NCBI GenBank assembly: GCA_003451675.1
Contig: DMCY01000031.1
Location: 1-37,796 of the forward strand
Direction: 5' to 3'
Length of the DNA stretch: 37,796 bases
From: Candidatus Atribacteria bacterium
Lineage (GTDB): Bacteria > Atribacterota > JS1 > SB-45 > 34-128
Below the pieces are notes generated by a model. That model was given only the letters and a program-made list of their open reading frames with translations, did not search any database and was not told where the DNA came from. This document shows positions 1 through 7,339 of this stretch, one piece after another (the stretch's first letter is position 1; the number at the start of each line of letters is the position of its first letter). Made by a program: the position numbers and the translations under genes.

Positions 1-11
1 GACAGGATACC

Positions 12-752
12 TCATACCCTCCTGAGGTCATCCTGAAAGTATTCGTATAAGAATTTTAAGTAAAGTTCATAGGGAGTAATGTTATTGTTTAACCAGGTTT
101 TTGTTTGAATGGTTTCTTGATATTTATCTTTTAAATCGACAGCGTCTTCCCATAATTCATTAAATTTAGTAAGGGCAAAATCATAATCGGATCTATTTTT
201 TAATTCTACATTGAATTCTAAATTGTCAAGGAGGCCGGCTTTGGTAAAATTGCTGGAGCCGGTAATTACTCGGCCTGCATCTCGGTCGCTTTCGGAAAAA
301 GTCATAATATAAAGCTTGGCATGGATATTTGCAGAAGGATATGCTTTAATTTCTAATTTTCCTGTCTTTAGCCATTCTAAAAAAACATGAACTCCCTCTT
401 CTACTTCCTTGCTATCTGGAGAATTTTCCATTTCATTGGTGACTTCTTCGGAGAATCGCTTTTTTGTTTCTGAATGGGAAAATTGTAGAGATTGCTGGGG
501 AGGAGAATTAGTTGAATCCTCATCTGAGGTGGAGGCAGTGAGATTGGAGACATTGGTATTTATACCAACAAGAATTCTTATTTTTTCTGTTTTTTCAAGT
601 GATTTATAAATTTCGTAAAAACCGCTGGTATAAAAATAACCTACTAGGACATCAAAAAACTGGGTATCCTTAATGAGAGTCCTAAATCTATTTGCGAGAC
701 TTTGATTTTTTTCGTTAGTGATAAAAGTTAAGTCTTGGGATTGTGATTGCAT
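12..752 (-). CDS. PLD-type nuclease domain protein, probably truncated N-terminus of a helicase
   Basis: The 246-residue product has the layout of the phospholipase D-like domain found at the N-terminus of SNF2-type helicases. An HxK motif lies at H144/K146 followed by GSSN at 165-168, the two halves of one HKD-type active site. The start is supported by a TAGGAGA ribosome binding site 9 bases upstream. In the family this domain usually continues, after a YLKFLYEYF-like segment, into an ATP-dependent helicase. Here a stop follows that segment within 12 bases of the contig edge, so the gene is either truncated or frameshifted by an end-of-contig error. Residues 70-118 are Ser/Glu/Asn-rich and look like a linker inserted in the domain. 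The PLD fold is fairly sure; the helicase connection is inference. Confidence 0.65.
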   Translation of the reverse strand: MQSQSQDLTFITNEKNQSLANRFRTLIKDTQFFDVLVGYFYTSGFYEIYKSLEKTEKIRILVGINTNVSNLTASTSDEDSTNSPPQQSLQFSHSETKKRFSEEVTNEMENSPDSKEVEEGVHVFLEWLKTGKLEIKAYPSANIHAKLYIMTFSESDRDAGRVITGSSNFTKAGLLDNLEFNVELKNRSDYDFALTKFNELWEDAVDLKDKYQETIQTKTWLNNNITPYELYLKFLYEYFQDDLRRV

Positions 753-870
753 ATTGGATATTCTCCTAACTGATTAAAAAATTCATATAATAACTTAATA
801 AAAGATTATATGTTTTATTATTCGACAAAAGTTTTAAAAATCCTCTATTCATATTTATCATAAATATATT

Positions 871-900
871 AATTGACCAATTTACCGATTCACCGATTAA
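871..900. repeat. Degenerate 8-bp tandem repeat
   Basis: Consecutive octamers AATTGACC, AATTTACC and GATTCACC, followed by a partial GATTAA, lie in the non-coding stretch between the PLD gene and the pseudogenes. The same unit occurs in reverse complement at 32211-32234. The surrounding stretch 753-1009 shows no other convincing gene. Confidence 0.6.
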
Positions 901-1009
901 AAACAATCTGTCAATCTTCCGATCAGCCAAGCTACCAAATAAATTAGTCAAATAGTCGTTAGTACAAATAAAGTATGCCAAGGACAGCCCTCTATCATAC
1001 TTACATTAG

Positions 1010-1165
1010 TCAATTGTTAGGCAATTGGTAAGCAACTCCTTTCCCTGCTTTTCCAATCTTTATAAATACTCCTCTATCCACAATGATAGTCTCTACGAAT
1101 TACAGCGTTTAAGAGTGCTTCTCTAATCGCTTCTAAAGGATAATCCCAGATATTTTTTCTGGTTA
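1010..1165 (-). pseudogene. Remnant of an AlbA/Schlafen-type ATPase-like regulator (second copy)
   Basis: Read leftwards from about 1165, one frame gives WDYPLEAIREALLNAV followed by RRDYH, very like the conserved WDYPLEAIREALxNAxxHRDY block of AlbA_2/HATPase_c_4 regulators annotated as ATP-dependent DNA helicase RecG-like. That frame stops, and an adjacent frame continues as GVFIKIGKAGKGVAYQLPNN before a TGA at 1010-1012, which resembles the C-terminal winged helix of such proteins. The copy thus lacks its N-terminus and most of its middle and is frameshifted. It lies directly downstream of a second remnant of the same family. Function is certainly lost. Confidence 0.6.
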
Positions 1166-1168
1166 GCT

Positions 1169-1500
1169 TTATTTCTCAACAACTTTCCAATAACCGCCCT
1201 TGGCAGGACCGACTCTTTTAATGATTCCTTTCTCTTTTAGCTTAGCCAGATTCCACTCAATTCCTCTTCTTGTAAGACCAGTAATTTCGCAAGTACATTT
1301 TGGGTTATTTTGGGGTTATCCTTAATTGCTTTAAGTATTTTCTCCCTAGTTTTCTCCACAGTCTTGAGTCTTTTAAAGGATGCCGTAAAGAAATTATCAA
1401 ATTCAAATTTAATTGGTGGTAACCCTGCTTTAGATTCTTTGAATTCGATTCTATAGCCTTCACCTTCTTCAAGTATTAGTTGTAGTTCATCTTTGTTCAT
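1169..1500 (-). pseudogene. Internally deleted, frameshifted AlbA/Schlafen-type regulator
   Basis: It begins with the typical AlbA_2 N-terminus (MNKDELQLILEEGEGYRIEFKES) and jumps directly to a segment normally near the C-terminus (GLPPIKFEFDNFF), so some 300 residues are missing. It then enters a winged helix. The open frame ends at 1237, but missing one G in the codons around position 1270 restores the family sequence: the neighbouring frame reads GLTRRGIEWNLAKLKEKGII and on to VVEK with TAA at 1169-1171. An internal deletion plus a one-base loss makes this a pseudogene. Only the 87-residue N-terminal frame could be translated. The family assignment rests on recognised motifs only. Confidence 0.7.
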
Positions 1501-1527
1501 ATTTACTATAACCTAATTTAAAAATGG

Positions 1528-1547
1528 ATTCCCTCTTCCGAGGGAAT
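1528..1547. repeat. REP-like palindrome
   Basis: ATTCCCTC and GAGGGAAT form a perfect 8-bp inverted repeat with a TTCC loop, flanked by TGG and GACAG. This matches the widespread intergenic palindrome of the form GGATTCCC-loop-GGGAATGACA. It lies between the AlbA-type remnant and the DUF89 gene; the rest of 1501-1713 shows nothing recognisable. Confidence 0.65.
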
Positions 1548-1713
1548 GACAGAGAGGGTAATTAGATAATGAGATTGCCGCGTTTTCTACGAAAGCTCGC
1601 AATTATATGAAATTTTTCTAAAACTAAACAAAGAAGTTTTTTGAATTGTAATAGGAGGATAAATTTTCTGAAATTAAAAAATCTGACGAATTGACTCTTA
1701 ACTTCTTATATAT

Positions 1714-2604
1714 TTAGAGTAAAATAGCGACATTTATTTTCCCTGTTTCCCCCAGATCGTTTGACACTAACTCGCATTTAGTTCTAAAAAGACAGGCGAT
1801 TTCACCGGGCACTTTTGATCTGTATTCGGTCAAGGCATAATAATTTGCCTGGCCTTTGGCAATTATCAAATCGGCAGTCTGAAGTTCTCGTTTTAGTTGG
1901 TTAGACATTTCATTAAGAGAAATCCCCAATGTATCGGGCCCGGCTAAAATAATTTCTGAGGCAGCTTCTTGAAGACCTACTGTTTCTCCATCTTCCATAG
2001 TGGCATCACTGGTTATAGGCCCTCCCCTTAACACAGAGGTCACTGAGCTATCATATCCTCTAAGTTCCCGAATCAGTAATTTATCAAAAGCAATTTCACC
2101 CACGTTATCATGGATATAAAGTATTTCGGACGAGTTTTTGGCTTTTTGAAATATTTCAATTCTCTGGTCTATCCTTAATCCCTCCGAAACACAAGCCCGA
2201 AGTTCTTCTATTACCTCAGCCATCTGAAAACCATAGCCTGTCCCTACTGTTCGAAAATCAAGATGGTTGCTGGCAATAGCCCAATTAACCAAAAATGAAA
2301 ATCTTTCCGATTCCTCCAGTCCCTCTACTTCCAAAGAAATCTTTTCTGCCATCTCCATACCCAGCTGATTACACTTGTCTCTTCTTTCTTTAAAAGGAAT
2401 TTCTATCCCCGATATCCTCTTTAAGATTCTGTGAACTTCAGTGATGAAGTAAGATGGAATTTTTTCTGTGGAGAACTCTCGAGCTAAGAACTGAAAAGAT
2501 TCTCTTAATATCTCCTTTTTAATTTTTCCCTCTAACGGGACTAACTGTAAAGCACCGCACAAATCATCTATTATGCAACTTGCGCAGTTCAAATGTGTAC
2601 GCAT
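1714..2604 (-). CDS. DUF89 family protein (damage-control phosphatase, ARMT1-like)
   Basis: The 296-residue length fits prokaryotic DUF89 proteins, metal-dependent phosphatases thought to remove harmful sugar phosphates or phosphorylated metabolites. Visible family features are the N-terminal Cys7-x2-Cys10 pair, SNHLDF at 112-117, the DNVGE metal-binding motif at 166-170, GGPITSDATMED at 194-205 and KGQAN at 250-254. The gene lies 180 bp downstream of glpP on the same strand, so it may be the last gene of the glycerol-3-phosphate operon or have its own promoter. A GAGG ribosome binding site lies about 12 bases before the ATG, rather far. The substrate cannot be told from sequence. Confidence 0.85.
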   Translation of the reverse strand: MRTHLNCASCIIDDLCGALQLVPLEGKIKKEILRESFQFLAREFSTEKIPSYFITEVHRILKRISGIEIPFKERRDKCNQLGMEMAEKISLEVEGLEESERFSFLVNWAIASNHLDFRTVGTGYGFQMAEVIEELRACVSEGLRIDQRIEIFQKAKNSSEILYIHDNVGEIAFDKLLIRELRGYDSSVTSVLRGGPITSDATMEDGETVGLQEAASEIILAGPDTLGISLNEMSNQLKRELQTADLIIAKGQANYYALTEYRSKVPGEIACLFRTKCELVSNDLGETGKINVAILL

Positions 2605-2784
2605 CTGCTAATTCTTCCTCAAGTGTCCAACGCTAATCTGATAGTAGGTCAGCGAGGAATTTGTAGTTGATAAATCGCAAGTTGAAGCTATCTGTTAAAA
2701 TTCCAAATTATCTTACTAAAAAAGTATACCGAACTATTTTTAATTATAACCTAATCTCTCCACTTTATTTAAAGAAAATTTACA

Positions 2785-3345
2785 CTACCATAATTCTTTT
2801 CTGCTGGTAGATATAGCAAGGACTCCTTTTTGCAGTAGTTTCCCTATTTCACTTTTATTAGAAATCAGACCGCCGGCAATAACCGGACAGAGCAATTCTT
2901 TATATACATGCTCTATAAAATAAGGAGCAGCTATCCCGGGTAAAATTTCTACTGCATCAGGCTGATTACGTTTTAATAACTGTTCCCCGGTTTTTAAGGC
3001 AGCAGAATCAAGTAAAAAAAGACGCTGTATAGCAATAAGCCCTTCTTTTTTAGCAATATTGATTAGATTATTTTTAGTGGTAACAATCCCATTACAAAGT
3101 TCTTTTTTAGATAAATATATTATCCCTTCCCTATCTCGACCAATTCCTTTAATTAGATCCATATGTAAAAAAACCAGCTTGTTATACTTTTTGCATTCTT
3201 TCATAATCTGGGGAAGATTAAATATATCTCCGTGAAGAATAAAAAGAGCAGCAACTTTGCTGTTGAGAGCATATTTAAAATCTGCATCGTTTCTTATGGA
3301 AGCAATTATGGGGTGTTCTTTAAAGTAGTCTCTCAGATCTTGCAT
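2785..3345 (-). CDS. glpP: Glycerol-3-phosphate responsive antiterminator GlpP
   Basis: The 186 residues match GlpP in length and pattern: ASIRNDADF near the N-terminus, HGDIFNL, HMDLIKGIGRD, GIVTTK, RLFLLDS, PDAVEILPG and a C-terminal PVIAGGLI segment. In Bacillus, GlpP with bound glycerol 3-phosphate binds the leader mRNA of glp genes and prevents early termination. Here the gene is the fourth of a probable operon with the GlpA-like dehydrogenase, so it would control its own operon. The operon leader at 6720-6819 has segments able to form alternative structures, the kind of target expected. An AAGGGA ribosome binding site lies about 11 bases before the ATG. The 190-bp gap to the upstream gene contains a tandem repeat. 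Confidence 0.92.
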   Translation of the reverse strand: MQDLRDYFKEHPIIASIRNDADFKYALNSKVAALFILHGDIFNLPQIMKECKKYNKLVFLHMDLIKGIGRDREGIIYLSKKELCNGIVTTKNNLINIAKKEGLIAIQRLFLLDSAALKTGEQLLKRNQPDAVEILPGIAAPYFIEHVYKELLCPVIAGGLISNKSEIGKLLQKGVLAISTSRKELW

Positions 3346-3455
3346 CTATAGTTTTTTCCCTTATTTTATAATTTTATATAAGTATAAAATATTGATTTTA
3401 AGATCATTATAAAAAATAATAACATATATAATTTGTTACTTCAAAAATAAATATA

Positions 3456-3483
3456 GTATCGAGTATCGCGTATCGAGTATCGC
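3456..3483. repeat. Two exact 14-bp tandem repeats
   Basis: GTATCGAGTATCGC occurs twice head to tail, and each unit is itself two related heptamers (GTATCGA and GTATCGC). It sits in the spacer between the DUF1667 gene and glpP. No function is evident; it looks like the simple intergenic repeats seen elsewhere in this contig. Confidence 0.8.
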
Positions 3484-3536
3484 GTTAAGAAAGAGAAAAA
3501 ATTAAGGGAAAGTAGAGAAAGATGTAAGCATAATCT

Positions 3537-3920
3537 TTAGGAACGCGGATTAGAATCAACTCTCTTAATATTGCGAGTGGCAACCAGGCTTACGCCTGTT
3601 CCCATCAAATCATCTTTTATTACCTGTCCTATTTTAACCGGGGCTTTAACTTCAATTTCAGCAATTTCCGTCATAGCTTTTAACAATAATCTTTTGGGAA
3701 TTGCTTTTTCCGTCTTTACCGACACTAAAGGCAATTCGCCGCCAAGCACCTTAACCGTAGTAGGTAAAATTCTTAGCGGATTGATAAACTCTTCTTCGGC
3801 ATATTTAATCCCTTTAGGACAGTCATTCCCGGTGATAGATATAATCTCTTCGCCTCTGTTTTGGACGGTTATTCTACATCCTTTGGGACAACTAATACAT
3901 ATTATTTCTTTTCCTTCCAT
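3537..3920 (-). CDS. DUF1667 domain protein, Cys-rich partner of the glycerol-3-phosphate oxidoreductases
   Basis: This 127-residue protein carries CISCPKGC at 9-16 and a third conserved Cys in GNDCPKG, the pattern of DUF1667, which presumably binds an iron-sulfur cluster. DUF1667 genes are commonly found next to GlpA-like and FAD-oxidoreductase genes in Bacillota, Thermotogota and similar anaerobes, as here. The start is well supported: AAGGAG lies 7 bases before the ATG, and only 4 bases separate it from the upstream gene. A role in passing electrons from the flavoenzymes is inferred from Cys content and context; no biochemical role is established that I can name. Confidence 0.88.
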   Translation of the reverse strand: MEGKEIICISCPKGCRITVQNRGEEIISITGNDCPKGIKYAEEEFINPLRILPTTVKVLGGELPLVSVKTEKAIPKRLLLKAMTEIAEIEVKAPVKIGQVIKDDLMGTGVSLVATRNIKRVDSNPRS

Positions 3921-3924
3921 ATTT

Positions 3925-5199
3925 TTACTCCTTACCTTCTTTCTCTGTTGAAACAGTTATGTTCTTTAACCCGTCTTCCAATAAAACCTCCCGTAAATAG
4001 ACACTCACCATCTCTCCCGGAGTTACAATTGCCTTTTTATAAGAGGCCAATATTTCCCCTTTATTACCCCTAAAGATAATCCTAACCTTTTCTGCCGGCT
4101 TTTTTACCCGCATAAATATTTTTATTTTCTTCCTTCCCGGAACAATAAAATCTATGTGTTGAGGGACTACATAGGCAATATTATCACCGAGGACTATTTT
4201 TATAGATTGGGAACGAAATTTTCTATTTCTTTTAAGGTATTCACCTACAGCTCGACCTACGATCTCTCCTTCTTCAGTAACAAAATCGGCTAAGTCATGG
4301 ACATGCAGCACATTTCCACAAGCGAAAATTCCTTCCAATTCTGTCTCCCGGTTTTCGTTTACTATAGGTCCTCTGGTTACCTGGTCTAATTTAATTCCTG
4401 CTTCTCTGGTTAGCTCATTTTCCGGAATTAAACCTACAGATAATAAGATGGTATCACAGCTTATCTCTTCTTCGGTTTCGGGAATCGCTTGCAGGTTTTT
4501 ATCCACCTGAGCGACAGTCACCCTTTCTACCCGCTTCCCTCCCTCAATTCGGGTAATAGTATGATTGAATTTTAAGGGGATATTAAAATCATCCAGACAC
4601 TGAACCTTGTTTCTGATCAGTCCGGTAGAAAAAGGCATAATTTCCAGGACCGCTCTAACTCTTGCTCCTTCTAAAGTCATCCTGCGGGCCATAATCATCC
4701 CGATATCTCCCGAACCCAGAACGACTACCTCACGACCGGGTATATATCCTTCAATATTAATATACCTCTGGGCAGTGCCGGCGGTAAATATTCCCGCAGG
4801 TCTGCTTCCGGGGATAGCAATCGCTTCCCGGGTTCTTTCCCGACACCCCATAGCCAGAACAACTGCTTTAGCCTGAATATGTAATAAACCATCATCTCTG
4901 TTTATGGCTATAATCCGTTTATCGGGGGTTATCTTTATAACCATCGTCTCTGTCTTTACATCAATCTGGTTATCATTAAGTTTAGCAATAAATCTCTCTG
5001 CATATTCCGGTCCGGTCAATTCTTCATTAAAATACTGTAAACCAAATCCGTTATGGATACACTGGGGAAGGATTCCTCCCAGATATTTATCTCTCTCCAG
5101 GAGTAAAATATCTTTCACCGCATTTCTTTTGGCTTCCAGGGCAACAGCCAGACCGGCTGGACCCCCTCCGATAATTACTAAATCATATTCTAACTTCAT
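3925..5199 (-). CDS. NAD(P)/FAD-dependent oxidoreductase of the glycerol-3-phosphate cluster
   Basis: At 424 residues it has an N-terminal FAD-binding GGGPAGLAVALEAKR Rossmann motif (about 11-25), a second dinucleotide-binding site at VVLGSGDIGMIMARR, a VVLAMGCRERTR segment and an IFACGNVLHVHDLADFV FAD-contact region. This is the architecture of pyridine-nucleotide disulfide oxidoreductase-like proteins that accompany GlpA and DUF1667, often annotated as the alpha subunit of sarcosine oxidase or as an NAD(FAD)-dependent dehydrogenase. The start codon overlaps the end of the upstream GlpA-like gene by 17 bases, with CAGGAG before it, so translation is coupled. It probably re-oxidises the partner dehydrogenase with NAD or another acceptor (inference). 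Confidence 0.88.
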   Translation of the reverse strand: MKLEYDLVIIGGGPAGLAVALEAKRNAVKDILLLERDKYLGGILPQCIHNGFGLQYFNEELTGPEYAERFIAKLNDNQIDVKTETMVIKITPDKRIIAINRDDGLLHIQAKAVVLAMGCRERTREAIAIPGSRPAGIFTAGTAQRYINIEGYIPGREVVVLGSGDIGMIMARRMTLEGARVRAVLEIMPFSTGLIRNKVQCLDDFNIPLKFNHTITRIEGGKRVERVTVAQVDKNLQAIPETEEEISCDTILLSVGLIPENELTREAGIKLDQVTRGPIVNENRETELEGIFACGNVLHVHDLADFVTEEGEIVGRAVGEYLKRNRKFRSQSIKIVLGDNIAYVVPQHIDFIVPGRKKIKIFMRVKKPAEKVRIIFRGNKGEILASYKKAIVTPGEMVSVYLREVLLEDGLKNITVSTEKEGKE

Positions 5200-6691
5200 C
5201 TTTAAACTTAACTCCTGTTTCTTTGATCATGTCTTTGGCCTTAGTCTTTAAAATTTCTGATCTTTTTCCTTTTTTAGTTATTCGTAAAGGAGAAATTTTT
5301 AATTCTTCCGATAGAATTTTTAAAACTTTAGGACCGCAAAAACCCCCCTGACATCGGCCCATCCCTGCCCTTATTCTTCTTTTGATGGCATCCAGACTTC
5401 TGGCCGGTACCGGTTGATGGATAGCCTTCAGCATCTCTCCTTTGCTTACTTTTTCACATCGGCAGATAATCTCTCCGTAATCAGCGTCTTTTTCTATTAT
5501 CTCCTGCCAATTACCTATCTTGTCTAAATAATCTGCAAATCTCGGCTGCTCAGGCAGGGTTTCTATAAAATTATCCCTGTAATTTAATTCTAACTGAGGA
5601 GAAATTTCTTTAACCACTTCTTTTAGAATATCACTAACCATCTCGGCAATAGCCGGGGCAGAACTTAATCCGGGTGATTCAATACCTGCCACATTGATAA
5701 ATCCTCTAATCTTTTTTGAAGCCTCAATGATAAAATCATCTCTCCCCTCAATATCTGCTCTTAAACCGGCAAAAGAGTTTATCAGGTCTTGATGAGGAAG
5801 ATGGGGGATTAATTTTCTGGCTCCGGCATGAACTTCCTTTATCCCAGCCTTGGTAGTAGACAGGTCATCCTTTTCCTCAACTTGATAAGAGTTAGGACCG
5901 ATTAAGAGATTATCATGAACTGTAGGAGTCACCAAAATTCCTTTAGACAGTTTGGTAGGGATGGGGAAAAGAATATGATTCACCAGATTCCCCCACTGTT
6001 TATCAAAGAGCTGGTATTCACCCTTTAAAGGATTTATTTTAAAATTGTCTCCAACAGCTTTAGTTATCTCATCGGCATACAATCCCGCAGCATTTATTAC
6101 CGTTCTGGTTTTAATCAGGCCCCTGTTAGTAACTACGCTGCAAACCTGCTTCTTTTCAGTTCTGATATCTTTTGCCTCTGTCTCCAGTAATACTTTAACC
6201 CCGTTTATCACTGCATTATCAGCCAGAGCGATGGTAAACTTATAAGGGGAAATAATCCCAGCAGAAGGGGCATAAAGGGCATATTTGGCTTGGAAATTTA
6301 AATTGGGCTCTAATTCAAATAATTTAGGACCTCTAATTATTTCTAAATTTTTAATCCCATTCTTCTCTCCATTTTCTTTTAATTCTTTCAATTTATCAAA
6401 ATCTTCTTGGGTAAAGCCTACAACTAATGAACCTATTCTCTTGAAGCGCACTTTCAAGTCCTGGCATAATTTATCAAACCTGGGATTGCTTTTTATATTT
6501 AATTGTCCTTTTAGGGTTCTAAAATCAGCGTTATAGCCAGCATGGATAATCCCGGAGTTGCCCTTGCTGGTTCCCATTGCTACATCGTCTTCTTTTTCTA
6601 TTAGGATTATATTAAGACTATATCTGGATAGCTCTCGGGCAATGGCTGCACCGATTACTCCTCCTCCTATAATTACTACATCCGCTTTCAT
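5183..6691 (-). CDS. GlpA-like FAD-dependent glycerol-3-phosphate dehydrogenase with BFD [2Fe-2S] domain
   Basis: The product has an N-terminal FAD motif (VVIIGGGVIGAAIARELSRY), a DAO-type oxidase fold and a C-terminal BFD-like domain with ICRCEKVSKGEM and GRCQGGFCGP providing four Cys for a [2Fe-2S] cluster. This is the design of anaerobic glycerol-3-phosphate dehydrogenase subunit A, which makes dihydroxyacetone phosphate. A longer frame opens at 6745, but the ATG at 6689-6691 is preferred because AAGGAGAA lies 5-6 bases upstream and the FAD motif then starts at once. It is the first gene of a four- or five-gene operon with a GlpP antiterminator. The substrate could be a related 2-hydroxy compound, but glpP strongly favours glycerol 3-phosphate. 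Confidence 0.88.
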   Translation of the reverse strand: MKADVVIIGGGVIGAAIARELSRYSLNIILIEKEDDVAMGTSKGNSGIIHAGYNADFRTLKGQLNIKSNPRFDKLCQDLKVRFKRIGSLVVGFTQEDFDKLKELKENGEKNGIKNLEIIRGPKLFELEPNLNFQAKYALYAPSAGIISPYKFTIALADNAVINGVKVLLETEAKDIRTEKKQVCSVVTNRGLIKTRTVINAAGLYADEITKAVGDNFKINPLKGEYQLFDKQWGNLVNHILFPIPTKLSKGILVTPTVHDNLLIGPNSYQVEEKDDLSTTKAGIKEVHAGARKLIPHLPHQDLINSFAGLRADIEGRDDFIIEASKKIRGFINVAGIESPGLSSAPAIAEMVSDILKEVVKEISPQLELNYRDNFIETLPEQPRFADYLDKIGNWQEIIEKDADYGEIICRCEKVSKGEMLKAIHQPVPARSLDAIKRRIRAGMGRCQGGFCGPKVLKILSEELKISPLRITKKGKRSEILKTKAKDMIKETGVKFKDEVRI

Positions 6692-6719
6692 TAATATTCT
6701 CCTTGGTTGTATAATAAAT

Positions 6720-6819
6720 AAAAAAACCATTTCATCAACCGACATATCTGACCAAAATCAGATAAAAAGGGATTAACCCCTGGTTAATAAAATGGTTCTC
6801 TCTAAAATCTCTACCATTT
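6720..6819 (-). promoter_or_regulatory. Candidate GlpP-controlled antitermination leader of the glp operon
   Basis: In transcript order the leader holds AAATGGT (6819-6813), ACCATTT (6796-6790) and AAATGGTTTTTTT (6732-6720). The middle copy can pair with either outer copy: pairing with the first extends to about 10 bp with one bulge, and pairing with the last makes an 8-bp stem directly followed by seven T, like an intrinsic terminator. Between them lie two small hairpins, TTAACC-AGG-GGTTAA (6787-6773) and ATCTGA-TTTTGG-TCAGAT (6763-6746). The terminator pairing is long-range and A+T-rich, so the model is tentative, but glpP in the same operon makes an antitermination leader expected here. 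Confidence 0.5.
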
Positions 6820-6838
6820 ATTTATTCAATTTTTTTAT

Positions 6839-6867
6839 ATAATATCATACAGAATTATAATTTACAA
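6839..6867 (-). promoter_or_regulatory. Sigma-70-type promoter of the glp operon
   Basis: On the minus strand TTGTAA (6867-6862) and TATTAT (6844-6839) are separated by exactly 17 bases. Transcription would start near 6832, just before the first pairing segment of the leader and about 140 bases before the GlpA-like start codon. Farther upstream, TTACA-T-TGTAA near 6922-6932 is a possible operator. I see no gene in 6868-7118. Confidence 0.55.
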
Positions 6868-7118
6868 TTTTTTATATTTGTTGGTTGTTATTCTAACTTT
6901 TTTAATTTTAACAGGAAAACATTACATTGTAAGATGCTTAAAATATTGTAATCAATAACATGTAATATTATAAGATTAGAACCTAAACCGCCTAGCCTAA
7001 TTCGTATTGCAAAAAGACCTAATCTCACCTCCGTTTCCACCACAATCTCAAGAACAAAAGAAGTACTAAGATATATAAATTTTGTAAATAACAGACCAAA
7101 AAAAATTAAATTGTAAAT

Positions 7119-7330
7119 TTATTCTTGTTTAACAAGCGATTCTACTTCTACCTTGCGTTTATCCCTTTTCTCCGCTATCCTTTCAAAAATCCCAGGAATA
7201 CCAGCCATTAAAGATTTAGATACTTCAGCCGAATCTATATAATATTTTCGGATTTTTTCCTCAGGAAAATACTTTAAGACCTCATAAATTGGGTTTTTAA
7301 ATAAATTTCTATTTATAGTCTTTTTTTCAT
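7119..7330 (-). pseudogene. Orphan coding remnant after mmsA, no recognisable start
   Basis: A frame open from 7361 to a TAA at 7119-7121 encodes 80 residues with protein-like composition, including NPIYEVLKYFPEEKIRKYY, MAGIPGIFERIAEKRDKRK and a charged C-terminus ending LVKQE. There is no ATG, GTG or TTG near its beginning, and the first in-frame ATG leaves only 29 residues. It overlaps the last codons of mmsA in another frame. I do not recognise the family. It looks like the C-terminus of a gene that once followed mmsA and lost its 5' part; a protein started at an ATT or ATA codon cannot be excluded. Confidence 0.4.
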
Positions 7331-7339
7331 AAAAGGAAT

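Noticed and set aside
766..981. Open frame of 71 codons on the minus strand
   Set aside because: It runs through the 8-bp repeat region, has no ribosome binding site and no recognisable protein features.
3571..3951. Plus-strand open frame of 126 codons opposite the DUF1667 gene
   Set aside because: It is antisense to a well-supported gene with a good ribosome binding site and family motifs; composition is that of a mirrored frame.
7184..7190. Frameshift in the orphan remnant after mmsA
   Set aside because: Recounting the A-run (five bases) shows that the frame is continuous to the TAA at 7119.
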